The translations under genes were made by a program, and so were the position numbers. A stretch of DNA of 64,000 nucleotides from Erythrobacter sp. BLCC-B19 (GTDB lineage: Bacteria; Pseudomonadota; Alphaproteobacteria; Sphingomonadales; Sphingomonadaceae), in NCBI RefSeq assembly GCF_028621955.1, contig NZ_CP117516.1, forward strand, positions 2,192,001-2,256,000, written 5' to 3'. The notes beneath the pieces were generated by a model. That model searched no databases and was not told where the DNA came from. It worked only from the letters and a program-made list of their open reading frames with translations. Of the stretch, positions 10,401 to 20,197 are shown piece by piece; the stretch's first letter is position 1; each line of letters begins with the position of its first letter.

Positions 10401-10809
10401 CCGAACGCGCATCCCAGAAGATGCGGTTGACGTTGAACACGCCGAGGTTCGGGTTGCTGCGGAAGTTGTTGGCAAACCAGTTCTGGAAGCCCGGCAGCGC
10501 ATTGACGTTGAACGACCAGGCGGCCGGGACGTCATCGACGTTATAGGCCTCTTCCGGCAGGTCATTGACGCAGTGCGCCGCGAACAGCACGGTGCGCGGG
10601 TTGATCAGCGTGCCCGAGCAGACGAACCCATCGGAACGGAAGAACATCCCGACGCCGTTGTAGACATTGTTGTTGTCGACGATGTCGGCGGGAGTCTTGG
10701 TTTCGTTGGGAACCACGGCCATGGCCGGGGTCGCAGCAGCGGCCATCGACAAAGCAAACAGGGCAGTACCCGCCAGCAGGTGGCGACGCGGCGCATTGGT
10801 GATCTTCAT
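7441..10809 (-). CDS. trypsin-like serine protease autotransporter
   Basis: A 1122-residue type V secreted protein. A signal peptide (about residues 1-31, cleavage after AMA) is followed by an S1-type protease domain with a visible triad: His79 in AAHC, Asp149 in EADIAL and Ser278 in GGDSGGP. The middle, roughly 480-800, is low in charge and rich in G, T, N and V, with strand-type repeats expected of a beta-helical passenger. Residues about 845-1122 form an autotransporter barrel ending in TATYRF with a terminal Phe. A purine-rich site (AGAGAGG) precedes the ATG. It is monocistronic, transcribed towards the terminator at 7387. The substrate is unknown. Confidence 0.92.
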   Translation of the reverse strand: MKITNAPRRHLLAGTALFALSMAAAATPAMAVVPNETKTPADIVDNNNVYNGVGMFFRSDGFVCSGTLINPRTVLFAAHCVNDLPEEAYNVDDVPAAWSFNVNALPGFQNWFANNFRSNPNLGVFNVNRIFWDARSVQDAFGLGFIEADIALASLDTPAAGIPTWALLFSTLPAPESIDPVTGTGYHVNIVGYGGTGNAAQGAVNGIDWRRRAAENMLGGFFSLDDRDNVIFGPDVPTFPQNLYQLDFDSQNRQFFTDFNVYRDDALPNEGTTAGGDSGGPLILDAANNALTNEDLVIGVLSGGSRFFGGQPFSSIGTTSFYQPLSLYWQYIVENNPYRYVSVKAGNGNWEDASRWQTDLDPMYRIINAQGQVVNGLPTTPELGPNGTDGDFGAICIEFEEPGDFCTDLATGETTETFPGEGGGQQNSRGTAGLTNNRARVSLDGSISAEEAALPGNVTTLEASLTAPRATARAGLAAENAAQNGAATLPAPTLANGLPGATGFVPNNINAVTTAETRVDPRYYDVTLGQTGTTTLSSTVTIDRLTVRGNAGLTVAGAGNLTSLIDINQFGGRVNVNGAVTSVGDYTLFAGMLEGTGRVNAPFLTSVTGIFSPATMGTTGTLTIGGNLVMASGTQFNVDLGTGTTSDRLAVTGIANVGGIVNVGTGITQRVNGNGQLYTIVTGTGGVSGTFTARSISAILGQRFIYSANAVQMEITAASYSSVIDPNDPVQDAYAQLFDQNRSNAALAGLYGLDFETAGTIRSTFTGLAPVNEQATRSVSQLSVNLLQNFNDARLREADKSRAGGKVAVTGRPLDLAQMSFSPAGAPLGGALMAMQDGGETEMTETSLPDNVGIFLSGGYVNGDADSLPGFTQDTELDGYFIAGGIEFYPGDNTMVGLSGYYNTIDADVPLGQRVESETYAASLYMRHAFTDGPVLDAQFSMGSLGLDTTRSVQFLGATQTLTSTSDDRLISGALGLSYDISSGIGTFSPGIEARIASVDLGVARETGGNTALAVSRENFESKQARFGFDYEKLGKGVSINANAQLVWEFEDGPQLLAANFAQGTGPNANFVLDKADHTWGEVGISASIGDGPLQLSVGADTTIGRTTADVQVVRGTATYRF

Positions 10810-10941
10810 GGTGACCTCTCTCTGGAGAGCACGGCATAACCCCCGCCGTGCAGTGGCGGCATACTAGGCGGCCCGTTTGCTAGGACAAGCCTGCACACGC
10901 CAAGTCTTTGTGAATAAAGCGTTCAGCGTTGCAAGAATGTC

Positions 10942-11901
10942 TCAGCGCGTGGCCAGAAGCAGCGTGTATCCGGCATAGAGCACCACCAGCAGCGCCCCCT
11001 CGATCCGCGAGAGCTTCCACCCGCTGCGCAGTTGCACCAGCAGCAGCGCGGTGACGCCGAGCATCACCCAGATATCGAAACCGGCAATTTCGGCGGGGAC
11101 TTCAATCGGCTGGATGATCGCGGTTGCCCCCAGAATTCCAAGCACATTGTAGATGTTGGAGCCCACGATATTGCCGAGCGCCACATCGGCGTGCTTGCGG
11201 ATCACCGCGACGATGCAGGCAATCAGTTCGGGCAGGGATGTGCCGACCGCGACCACGGTCAGACCGATCACGCTCTCCGATACGCCCGCCGCGCTCGCCA
11301 GCACGGTGGCCCCGTCGACCAACCAGCCCGCGCCGAAAATCGCCGCCGCCAGCCCTGCAATTATCATCCCGCCAAGGATCACCGGGCCGGTATCGGGCGG
11401 CACGGGACGGTCTTCGGCCTCGGCCTCGTGGCGGTGGCATTCGTCATCATCCGCCGCGCGCTCGGAGGTGTAGGCCCACCAGACATAGCCGACCAGACAG
11501 CCCAGCAGCACGATCCCGGTGAGCGGCCCGAGCGACCCCAGCAGCACCGCGCCGGTGCACAGCAGCGCACTGCCACCCAGCGCAATGGAATCGCGCTGGA
11601 ACGAGCGGGGGTTGACGGCCAGCGGCAGGATCAGCGCCGAAATCCCAAGGATCAGCAGGATGTTGGCGATGTTCGATCCCACCACGTTGCCGACCGCGAT
11701 GCCCGGCGATCCGGCCATCGCGGCCTGCACGCTGGTCGCCAGTTCCGGGGTCGAGGTGCCGAAGCCGACAATCGTCAGCCCCGCCAGCAGCGGCGAAATC
11801 CCCAGCCTTGCCGCCATGCCGACCGCGCCGCGCACCAGCAGCTCGCCGCCCACCGCAAGCAGGACAAGGCCGCCGGCCACCAGCAGAAGGGACTGAGTCA
11901 T
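10942..11901 (-). CDS. calcium/sodium antiporter (CaCA family, YrbG-like)
   Basis: A 319-residue inner membrane protein of the K-dependent Na/Ca exchanger group. It contains the two internal repeats of the CaCA family: GFGTSTPELATS with GNVVGSNIANILLI in the first half, and VAVGTSLPELIA with GNIVGSNIYNVLGI in the second. The two Glu of the (S/T)PEL motifs are the expected cation ligands. A His- and acid-rich cytosolic loop (DDDECHRHEAEAED) separates the halves and could have a metal-sensing role (inference). The ATG at 11901 is preceded by GGAG; the longer open frame upstream is not hydrophobic and is ignored. Confidence 0.92.
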   Translation of the reverse strand: MTQSLLLVAGGLVLLAVGGELLVRGAVGMAARLGISPLLAGLTIVGFGTSTPELATSVQAAMAGSPGIAVGNVVGSNIANILLILGISALILPLAVNPRSFQRDSIALGGSALLCTGAVLLGSLGPLTGIVLLGCLVGYVWWAYTSERAADDDECHRHEAEAEDRPVPPDTGPVILGGMIIAGLAAAIFGAGWLVDGATVLASAAGVSESVIGLTVVAVGTSLPELIACIVAVIRKHADVALGNIVGSNIYNVLGILGATAIIQPIEVPAEIAGFDIWVMLGVTALLLVQLRSGWKLSRIEGALLVVLYAGYTLLLATR

Positions 11902-12065
11902 GATGCGCTCCGGAAGGGATGTGATGCGCCCGCTTAGCCGCTTGGGTTGGCATGGTGAAGCGCACTTGCGCAGCGGCTGGGCATTCCGGTCGGGTTTTTC
12001 CAAGTTGTCGGCCCTCGCATGATGGTAGCCTGGGCCGGGGCCATAGGGGTTTGAGGAGGGGCGTA

Positions 12066-13124
12066 ATGGATCACGCACAATGGGATCGGCGGACGGTTCT
12101 GGGCGGAGCGATCGGTGCGGCAGGCGCGGCCTTGATCGGCGGCGGAGCGGCCACCCCGGCTCTGGCAGCGCAGAAGATGATCGGCGTGGGCGCGCTTGCG
12201 GCGCAGAATTTCGACACGGCGATGGCCAAGGTCCTCGCCCGCAGTCAGCGCATCGTGATCCCGTCCTACCGTTTCGGCATGGTGCTGCGCAGCGGGATCA
12301 GTGCGACGGGCGATGCGGGCAATGTGCAGATGGAGGCCGCTGCCGATCTGGTGGGGGTCGATGCGGCGATGCTGCGCCGCATCGCCCACGCGATGTTCGC
12401 CGACTTCGTGGGCCAGATCCGGGCGACCGGGCGCACGGTCGTGTCGTCCGACGAGTTCATGACGGGCAAGGCGGTGCAGAAACTCACCGTCACGCAGGAT
12501 CCCTTCGTCAAGAAGCCCTTTGCCGATGCCCGCACCATCGCGGTGGTGACGCCTGAATATCAGCCGCTCATCAACCTGCACCTTGATGCGCCGCTGTCCG
12601 ACCAGTCGCCGTTTGCGCTGGGCAACTGGCGCGCGGTCAATGCGCTCAGCGTCGAGACCAAGGCGCTGGTGATGCTGCCGCGCATCGTGTTCGATTTTGC
12701 CGCGCTCACCGGCAGCGGGCACAAGGTCTATGGCGGCAATGCCTCGGTCGGGATTCAGCCGGGGATGTATCTGGTGCCGGTGCTCACCAGCTTCGGCTTC
12801 TATCACGCCAAGATCGCGCTGGCGGGCGAGGGCGGCCATTTGCGGCTGGAGGATCGGGTGGCGCTGGGGCAGGCGGGGGAGATGATCAAGTCCGGCAGCT
12901 TCAACAACCGCGACGAGGTCGATCGCTGGAATTCCTATGTCGCCAGCAATGCCTGGTGGACCGATCCGGGCGGGGCAGTGCCGGGGCGGCCGACCCGGGC
13001 CTATGACTTTTCGAACTACCAGTACCGTGTCGATCCGGCGCTGCTCGAACAGGTGTGCCTTGACGGGGCGATGGCGACCCACCGGATCTTTGCCGCTGCA
13101 CTCACGGCCAATCCTGTCAAATAG
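12066..13124 (+). CDS. Tat-exported protein of unknown function
   Basis: A 352-residue protein. The start at 12066 has a strong GAGGAGG site and gives a twin-arginine leader (DRRTVLGG, then an Ala/Gly-rich hydrophobic stretch ending ATPALA), so export of a folded protein is expected. I do not recognise the mature part. It has no Cys-rich cofactor motif and no clear membrane helix apart from the leader. It is predicted to be periplasmic. It stands alone between a divergent antiporter gene and convergent glnA, with a shared terminator downstream. Confidence 0.8.
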   Translation: MDHAQWDRRTVLGGAIGAAGAALIGGGAATPALAAQKMIGVGALAAQNFDTAMAKVLARSQRIVIPSYRFGMVLRSGISATGDAGNVQMEAAADLVGVDAAMLRRIAHAMFADFVGQIRATGRTVVSSDEFMTGKAVQKLTVTQDPFVKKPFADARTIAVVTPEYQPLINLHLDAPLSDQSPFALGNWRAVNALSVETKALVMLPRIVFDFAALTGSGHKVYGGNASVGIQPGMYLVPVLTSFGFYHAKIALAGEGGHLRLEDRVALGQAGEMIKSGSFNNRDEVDRWNSYVASNAWWTDPGGAVPGRPTRAYDFSNYQYRVDPALLEQVCLDGAMATHRIFAAALTANPVK

Positions 13125-13142
13125 CGCCGGGCAGGAGCCACG

Positions 13143-13180
13143 AAAAAGGCCCGGAAGGACGAACCTTTCCGGGCCTTTTG
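13143..13180. terminator. bidirectional terminator between Tat protein gene and glnA
   Basis: Inverted repeat AAAGGCCCGGAA / TTCCGGGCCTTT around a loop of about 10 bases, with A and T tracts on the two sides. It can terminate both convergent genes. Confidence 0.85.
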
Positions 13181-13205
13181 CTGTCTTGATGAAATCCGGG
13201 TCGGA

Positions 13206-14615
13206 TTACATCGAGTAATACATGTCGAATTCGACCGGGCACGGGGTGGTTTCGGTGCGGATCACCTCTTCCCACTTCAGTTCCATGTAGGCTTCGATCT
13301 GGTCCTTGGTGAACACGTCGCCCTTGAGCAGGAAGTCGTGGTCAGCCGCGAGGCTGTCGAGCGCTTCACGCAGCGAACCGCACACGGTCGGCACTTCGGC
13401 GAGTTCGGCCGGCGGCAGATCGTAGAGGTTCTTGTCCATCGCCTCGCCCGGATGGATCTTGTTCTCGATCCCGTCGAGACCGGCCATCAGCAGCGCCGAA
13501 TAGGCGAGGTAAGGGTTGGCCATCGCGTCGGGGAAGCGGAATTCCACGCGCTTGGCCTTTTCACCCGAACCATAGGGGATGCGGCACGAGGCCGAGCGGT
13601 TGCGCGCCGAATAGGCCAGCAGCACCGGCGCCTCGAAGCCCGGCACCAGACGCTTGTAGCTGTTGGTGGTCGGGTTGGTGAAGGCGTTCAGCGCCTTGGC
13701 GTGCTTGATGACACCGCCGATGTAGTAGAGGCACATTTCCGACAGGCCGGCATATTCATTGCCCGCAAACAGCGGCTTGCCGTCCTTCCAGATCGACATG
13801 TGGGTGTGCATCCCCGAGCCGTTATCCTGCTTGATCGGCTTGGGCATGAAGGTCGCGGTCTTGCCATAGGCATGGGCGACCTGGTGCACGACATACTTGT
13901 AGATCTGCATCCGGTCAGCGGTCTGCACCAGCGTGCCGAAGGTCAGGCCCAGTTCGTGCTGGGCAGCGGCGACTTCGTGGTGATGCTTGTCGCAGGGCAG
14001 GCCCATTTCGAGCATGGTCGAGACCATCTCGGCGCGGATGTCGACGGCCGAATCGACCGGCGCGACGGGGAAGTAGCCGCCCTTGGCGCGCGGACGGTGG
14101 GCCATGTTGCCGCCGTCATATTCCTTGCCGGTGTTGGTCGGCAGTTCGATATCGTCGATCGAGAAGCCCGAGCCCGAATAGCCGTCCTCGAAACGGACGT
14201 CGTCGAACATGAAGAATTCGGCTTCGGGGCCGACGTAGACGGTGTCGCCGAGGCCGGTCGACTTGAGGTAGGCTTCGGCGCGCTTGGCGGTGGTGCGCGG
14301 GTCGCGGCTGTACCAGTCGCCGGTCGAAGGCTCGACGATGTCGCAGTTGATGATCAGCATCGGCGTGGCGCTGAAGGGATCGGTCCAGACTTCCGACAGA
14401 TCGGGCTTGAGGATCATGTCGGATTCGTTGATCGCCTTCCAGCCGGCGATCGACGAGCCGTCGAACATGAGGCCGTCCTCAAGCTCGTCTTCGCCCATGA
14501 CGCCTGCGACCATGGTCAGGTGCTGCCACTTGCCCTTGGGATCGGTGAAACGCAGATCGACCCACTCGATTTCCTCGTCCTTGATCTTCTTCAGGACGTC
14601 TTTTGCTTTCGACAT
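13206..14615 (-). CDS. glnA: glutamine synthetase type I
   Basis: A 469-residue dodecameric GSI-beta type enzyme making glutamine from glutamate, ammonia and ATP. Visible motifs are MFDGSSI (50-56), the metal/ATP segment GPEAEFF (129-135), the ammonium/glutamate site [10 protein letters not shown] (265-274) and the Arg-rich segment [13 protein letters not shown]. The adenylylation site is Tyr398 in NLYDLPP, so regulation by GlnE through PII is expected. The length is normal. It lies 63 bp downstream of glnB in the same direction, so the two form a nitrogen-control operon. Confidence 0.98.
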   Translation of the reverse strand: MSKAKDVLKKIKDEEIEWVDLRFTDPKGKWQHLTMVAGVMGEDELEDGLMFDGSSIAGWKAINESDMILKPDLSEVWTDPFSATPMLIINCDIVEPSTGDWYSRDPRTTAKRAEAYLKSTGLGDTVYVGPEAEFFMFDDVRFEDGYSGSGFSIDDIELPTNTGKEYDGGNMAHRPRAKGGYFPVAPVDSAVDIRAEMVSTMLEMGLPCDKHHHEVAAAQHELGLTFGTLVQTADRMQIYKYVVHQVAHAYGKTATFMPKPIKQDNGSGMHTHMSIWKDGKPLFAGNEYAGLSEMCLYYIGGVIKHAKALNAFTNPTTNSYKRLVPGFEAPVLLAYSARNRSASCRIPYGSGEKAKRVEFRFPDAMANPYLAYSALLMAGLDGIENKIHPGEAMDKNLYDLPPAELAEVPTVCGSLREALDSLAADHDFLLKGDVFTKDQIEAYMELKWEEVIRTETTPCPVEFDMYYSM

Positions 14616-14678
14616 TTTGGTATTGCCTCCGGTTTATGCGTAGCCCGCCGCACATGGCGGGCAGGAGAGGGTGGAAAA

Positions 14679-15059
<381 letters not shown>

Positions 15060-15060
15060 T

Positions 15061-15078
15061 TAACAAGAACCGTGCCAA
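15061..15078 (-). promoter_or_regulatory. sigma-54-like promoter of glnBA
   Basis: On the minus strand the site reads TTGGCAC, five bases, then TTGTT, against the consensus TGGCAC-N5-TTGCA. The -24 element is perfect; the -12 element has GT in place of GC. The predicted start lies about 35 bases before the glnB ATG. A TGCACCA half-site resembling NtrC recognition lies about 115-130 bp upstream, at about 15195-15206, but no full NtrC palindrome is seen. Confidence 0.65.
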
Positions 15079-15250
15079 GCTGTGCGCCAAGCCTAAAGGT
15101 GTGGCTGTGAACGATCCTTGCCGCTTGAAGACTCAAGGAAGAGGATGTCTTTCGCCGATGAGGGGCGGTTAGCAAGATTATGGTGCGCTGCGCAATGGTG
15201 CACAGCATAAGATCACGCCCTGCCTAAATTTTAAGCAAACCTTGATGCGG

Positions 15251-16180
15251 TTACAGGCGAAGACCCGTGGTCTCGGGCAGGCCGCACATGATGTTGAGGT
15301 TCTGGATCGCGGCCCCGGATGCGCCCTTGCCGAGATTGTCGAGCACGGCGATCAGGCGCGCCTGTGTGCCGTCGGCACTTTCGCAAACGTGCAGTGACAG
15401 CCCGTCCCATGGCGCTGCGGACTTAAGCAGAAGCAGTTCGCTCGGGATTGGTGTGAGCGGGGCGAGCGTGACGAAGGCGCTGTCCGCGTAATGGGCGGCG
15501 AGCGCCGCGTGGAGCGCCGCGCCGCGCGGCTGGCCGGGCAGCGCGCCCAGCGGCAGCGGCACGTCGACCACCATGCCGCGATGCGCCGGAATGACACTCG
15601 GTGAAAACACCGGCTGGTGGGCAAGGCCCGCATAGGCCTGCATCTCGGGCAGGTGCTTGTGCCCCATGGCTAGCCCATAGGCGCGGAAGGCGATGTCGGG
15701 TTCGGCCTCGAAGCGGTCGATCAGTGCATTGCCGCCGCCCGAATAGCCGCTCACGGCGTTGACGGTGAAGGGCCAGTCGGCGGGCAGCAGTCCTGCTTGC
15801 ACCAGCGGCGCGACCAGCGCGAGAAAGCCTGTCGGGTAGCAGCCCGGATTGCTTACAAATTGGGCATTGGCGATGGCCTCGTGCCCGACCAGCTCGGGGA
15901 AGCCATAGGTCCATCCTTCGGCGACGCGGTGCGCGCTGGAGGCATCGATGATGCGCGTCCCCGAGCCCTCCGCCAGCTTCACCGCCTCTTTCGCGGCTTC
16001 GTCCGGCAGGCACAGGATCGCGATGTCGGCGGCGTGGAGCGCATCGCGGCGGGCGGCTTCGTCCTTGCGCTGGGCGTCGCCCAAGACGATCAGATCGAAC
16101 TCGCTGCGCCCTTGCAAACGCTCGCGGATTTCAAGGCCGGTGGTGCCTGCCGCGCCGTCGATGAAGAGCCGGATCGCCAC
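15251..16180 (-). CDS. argC: N-acetyl-gamma-glutamyl-phosphate reductase, type 2
   Basis: A 309-residue NADPH-dependent reductase converting N-acetylglutamyl phosphate to its semialdehyde in arginine synthesis. The N-terminal Rossmann segment FIDGAAGTTGLEI and the active-site Cys114 in SNPGCYPTGF mark it. Its short length and N-terminus match the type 2 ArgC family rather than the 340-350-residue type 1. It starts with GTG at 16180, six bases after the stop of the upstream SH3-like gene, so the two are cotranscribed. Confidence 0.95.
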   Translation of the reverse strand: MAIRLFIDGAAGTTGLEIRERLQGRSEFDLIVLGDAQRKDEAARRDALHAADIAILCLPDEAAKEAVKLAEGSGTRIIDASSAHRVAEGWTYGFPELVGHEAIANAQFVSNPGCYPTGFLALVAPLVQAGLLPADWPFTVNAVSGYSGGGNALIDRFEAEPDIAFRAYGLAMGHKHLPEMQAYAGLAHQPVFSPSVIPAHRGMVVDVPLPLGALPGQPRGAALHAALAAHYADSAFVTLAPLTPIPSELLLLKSAAPWDGLSLHVCESADGTQARLIAVLDNLGKGASGAAIQNLNIMCGLPETTGLRL

Positions 16181-16186
16181 CGCGCG

Positions 16187-16549
16187 TCAGGCGTCCGCAG
16201 GGGCGAGTTCGCTCGCCCGGCACCAGCCTGCCGGCCCTTGCGGCCCCGGACAGCCCCACACCCATTCGCCCGCCACATCGAGCAGCTCGAACCGGCTCCC
16301 GGCGGCAAGCTGGGCGAACACATCGGCATCGGCGCGTGGGTTCAGGCGAAGCCCTGCGCCCTCGGCACCGACCGCATGGACATGAGGGATCACGTAATGC
16401 GCCGCCAGATGGCTCCCGGCGAGCGCCATGTGCGCCAGATCGCCGCGCAGGGGCAGCGTGCCGGGCGCGGGCTTTTCCACCGGGCCTTTCAGACCCAGCA
16501 CGCCCTCAGGCACGGCATAATCGGTAGGGTTGGGCGTCGCGCCGCTCAT
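16187..16549 (-). CDS. small SH3-like protein, possible remnant of an NlpC/P60 peptidase
   Basis: A 120-residue soluble protein. Segments such as LPLRGDLAHMALAG, AHYVIPH and the SH3b-like stretch FELLDVAGEWVWGC...GWCRASEL resemble the N-terminal SH3 part of alphaproteobacterial NlpC/P60 (C40) peptidases. Such peptidases are often encoded next to an M17 aminopeptidase gene, as here. The catalytic Cys-His domain is absent: the frame stops after the SH3 part and argC follows within six bases. It is therefore either a domain-loss remnant or a stand-alone binding protein. Family assignment is by memory of patterns and is moderate. Confidence 0.55.
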   Translation of the reverse strand: MSGATPNPTDYAVPEGVLGLKGPVEKPAPGTLPLRGDLAHMALAGSHLAAHYVIPHVHAVGAEGAGLRLNPRADADVFAQLAAGSRFELLDVAGEWVWGCPGPQGPAGWCRASELAPADA

Positions 16550-16643
16550 CTGCGTTCCGTTGGCCTTCTCAGGTGACGCGGCGACCTCTCCCCAGAGCGC
16601 AGCGTGGCAGGCCCGTTAGCCGCAAGTCGCCTCTGGAGCAAGC

Positions 16644-18029
<1,386 letters not shown>

Positions 18030-18107
18030 TCCCGTTCCATAATCACCCCTGCGCCGATGTCACCAGCAGATTCGGCCAGCACCGGGAGGGGATGATGACG
18101 GGGCGAA

Positions 18108-18123
18108 TGTTTCACGTGAAACA
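18108..18123. promoter_or_regulatory. parS: parS centromere-like site
   Basis: A perfect 16-bp palindrome, TGTTTCACGTGAAACA, identical to the canonical ParB-binding parS consensus. It lies between the divergent M17 peptidase and DUF3298-like genes. Such sites are the loading points of ParB and usually cluster in the origin-proximal part of the chromosome. No parAB genes are in the window and I saw no second copy. Confidence 0.9.
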
Positions 18124-18148
18124 GCATTGGCGCGACAAAGCTGCGACA

Positions 18149-18967
18149 ATGATCGCACAAACCGTGCGCAAAGCCGTGCTGATCGGCCTGCTGCTCGCCG
18201 CCGCCGCGCCTGGCGCCGCTCAGGACACCGCGCAAGACGCCGAGCCCGCACCCGAAGTCCTGCCCCCCGGCACCGTCCTGTTCACCGACAGCGAAACCCG
18301 CGCCGTTTCCGGCAGCGAGGTCGCCCGCCTGTTCCGTTACACCTGGCCCGCCGAGGTAGCCGCCGTCCCCGCGCTCGTCCGCCGCTTCACCGCCGAGCGT
18401 GCCGACCTGCTCGCCGATCAGAAGGCCGACTTTGTCGAAGGCCTGTCCTTTGCCGACGCCGAGGGCTGTTTCGGCTGCAACCGCGATATGGCCCGCGAGT
18501 GGTCGGTGACCGCCGATACCCGGCGCTTCATGGTGCTGTCGGGCAGCCTCTACATCTATAGCGGCGGGGCGCATGGCAACACCGGGTTCGAGGCGCTGGT
18601 GTGGGATCGCAAGGCGAAGAAGGCGTTCGATTCCCGCCGCCTGTTCCGCTCCAAAGCCGCGCTGCAAGCCGCGCTGGGCGAAGGCTGGTGCGCCGGGCTC
18701 AAGGCCGAACGCCGCGCCCGCATGGGCGAGGAGGTGAGCGCCACCATCGAGGAGGACGGCATCTTCCCCTGCCCGCCGATTGCCGACTTGCAGATCTACC
18801 CCGCTTCTTCCGATGGCCAGCGCTTCGACCGGATCGACCTCCTGGCCGCGCCGTACGTGGCAGGCTCTTATGCCGAGGGGGTCTATGAGGTGACGCTGCC
18901 GGTCACGCCCGCAGTGCTGGCGGCGGTGAAGCCGCAATACCGGGCGGCTTTCGCACTCGCAAAGTAG
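18149..18967 (+). CDS. exported DUF3298/PdaC-like protein
   Basis: A secreted or periplasmic protein of 272 residues if it starts at the ATG at 18149, which gives a clean signal peptide (MIAQTVRKAVLIGLLLAAA, cleavage near GAAQ). The mature part has a central SGGAHGNTG motif followed by VWDRKAKKAF and a C-terminal strand pattern typical of DUF4163 plus DUF3298 proteins (PdaC/RsiV-like). A CX2C pair lies in EGCFGCN. Alternative ATGs at 18092, 18095 and 18107 have a GGGAGGGG site but would add a basic leader and place parS in the coding sequence. The function is unknown. Confidence 0.75.
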   Translation: MIAQTVRKAVLIGLLLAAAAPGAAQDTAQDAEPAPEVLPPGTVLFTDSETRAVSGSEVARLFRYTWPAEVAAVPALVRRFTAERADLLADQKADFVEGLSFADAEGCFGCNRDMAREWSVTADTRRFMVLSGSLYIYSGGAHGNTGFEALVWDRKAKKAFDSRRLFRSKAALQAALGEGWCAGLKAERRARMGEEVSATIEEDGIFPCPPIADLQIYPASSDGQRFDRIDLLAAPYVAGSYAEGVYEVTLPVTPAVLAAVKPQYRAAFALAK

Positions 18968-18999
18968 CTTTTTGGCGCGGCCGTCGCTATGTAGCGGCC

Positions 19000-19827
19000 A
19001 TGCACGATTATCAACTCGTTGACGGCGATACGACCGTCTACCGCGATGGCTCCATCAAGCTCCACACCGCCGAGGGCTTCGAAGGGATGCGCAAGGCCGG
19101 GCGGCTGGCGGCCGAAATCCTCGATGCGCTGGCCGATATGGTCAAGCCGGGGGTGACGACCGGCGCGCTTGACGATGCGATCCGGGGGATGATGCTGGAT
19201 GCCGGCGCGATCCCCGCAACGCTCGGCTATCGCGGCTATGCGCACTCAAGCTGCATCTCGATCAACCATGTGATCTGCCACGGCATTCCGGGCGACAAGG
19301 TGCTGAAGGATGGCGATATCCTCAATATCGACGTCACGCCCTTGGTCGATGGCTGGCATGGCGATACGTCGCGGATGTTCTACGCGGGCGAGCCTTCCTT
19401 GAAGGCGCGCAAGCTGGTCGAGGTGACCTATGAATGCCTGATGCTGGGCATCGCGGCAGCCCAGCCCGGCGCGCGGCTGGGCGATATCGGCGCGGCGATT
19501 GAAGCCCACGCCAACCAGTTCCGCTACGGCGTGGTGCGCGAGTTCTGCGGCCACGGCCTCGGCAAGCTGTTCCACGACGCCCCCGAGGTGGTCCACGCCG
19601 CCCGTGCAGGGACAGGGCCGGAATTGAAGCCCGGGATGTTCTTCACCATCGAGCCGATGATCAACCTCGGCAAGCCCTGGGCCAAGGTGCTGGGCGACGG
19701 CTGGACGGCGGTGACGCGCGACAAGTCTCTGAGCGCGCAGTTCGAGCATTCGATTGCGATCACCGAAACGGGCAACGAGATCTTCACGAAGAGCCCGACG
19801 GGGCGCGATTGCCCGCCATATGTGTAA
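19000..19827 (+). CDS. map: methionine aminopeptidase type I
   Basis: A 275-residue cytosolic dimetal enzyme removing initiator Met from nascent proteins. All five metal ligands are visible: D111 and D122 (NIDVTPLVDGWHGDTSR), H185 (FCGHGLG), E218 (TIEPM) and E249 (FEHSI). The substrate-facing His94 is in CHGIP. An N-terminal extension of about 20 residues precedes the pita-bread fold and the C-terminus ends GRDCPPYV. It starts 32 bases after the preceding stop. Confidence 0.97.
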   Translation: MHDYQLVDGDTTVYRDGSIKLHTAEGFEGMRKAGRLAAEILDALADMVKPGVTTGALDDAIRGMMLDAGAIPATLGYRGYAHSSCISINHVICHGIPGDKVLKDGDILNIDVTPLVDGWHGDTSRMFYAGEPSLKARKLVEVTYECLMLGIAAAQPGARLGDIGAAIEAHANQFRYGVVREFCGHGLGKLFHDAPEVVHAARAGTGPELKPGMFFTIEPMINLGKPWAKVLGDGWTAVTRDKSLSAQFEHSIAITETGNEIFTKSPTGRDCPPYV

Positions 19828-19846
19828 CCGGACAGTTTGACCATTA

Positions 19847-19882
19847 CGTCTCCCCGGGCTTGACCCGGGGCCCCGCCTCTTC
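19847..19882 (+). repeat. left REP-like inverted repeat
   Basis: A 36-bp palindromic repeat starting CGTCTCCCCGG and ending GCCTCTTC. It can fold on itself and pairs with the copy at 20196-20231. Confidence 0.85.
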
Positions 19883-19894
19883 TTTGCTCGGGGC

Positions 19895-20197
19895 ATGGAT
19901 CGTGAACAAAAGGGCGGCTGGGTCTACATCATGGCCGACCGCTATCGCGGCACAATCTATGCCGGATCGACCGCCGATTTGTCGGCCCGTATCATCCAGC
20001 ATCGCGAAGGGCAGGGCTCGAAACTCTGCGTCCAATATGGCCTGACGCGGCTTGTCTGGGCGGAGCTTCTGCCGTCCATGCAGGAGGCAATGGATCAGGA
20101 GAAGCGCATCAAGCGCTGGCGGCGGGAGTGGAAGTTCGCGCTGATCGAGAAGAGTAATCCCGATTGGCGTGATCTGTTCGACGATATCCTGAAGTGA
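19895..20197 (+). CDS. GIY-YIG nuclease family protein
   Basis: A 100-residue stand-alone GIY-YIG domain protein of the YhbQ/UvrC-N-like type. The motif appears as VYIM (residues 10-13) and TIYAGST (20-26), with the conserved Arg in LSARIIQHREG and a Glu in the QEKRIKRWRREWK region. The family includes structure-specific nucleases, but small alphaproteobacterial members are mostly uncharacterised. It is tightly bounded by inverted repeats, unlike the operon-embedded neighbours. Many genomes of this group carry several copies, which fits a repeat-associated element; copy number here is unknown. Confidence 0.88.
   Translation: MDREQKGGWVYIMADRYRGTIYAGSTADLSARIIQHREGQGSKLCVQYGLTRLVWAELLPSMQEAMDQEKRIKRWRREWKFALIEKSNPDWRDLFDDILK

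Noticed and set aside
7576..10839. 1087-codon open frame on the plus strand across the autotransporter gene
   Set aside because: Antisense shadow; the minus-strand frame has signal peptide, triad and barrel.
15181..15206. Full NtrC-type palindrome upstream of glnB
   Set aside because: Only a TGCACCA half-site is convincing; the second half does not fit the spacing.
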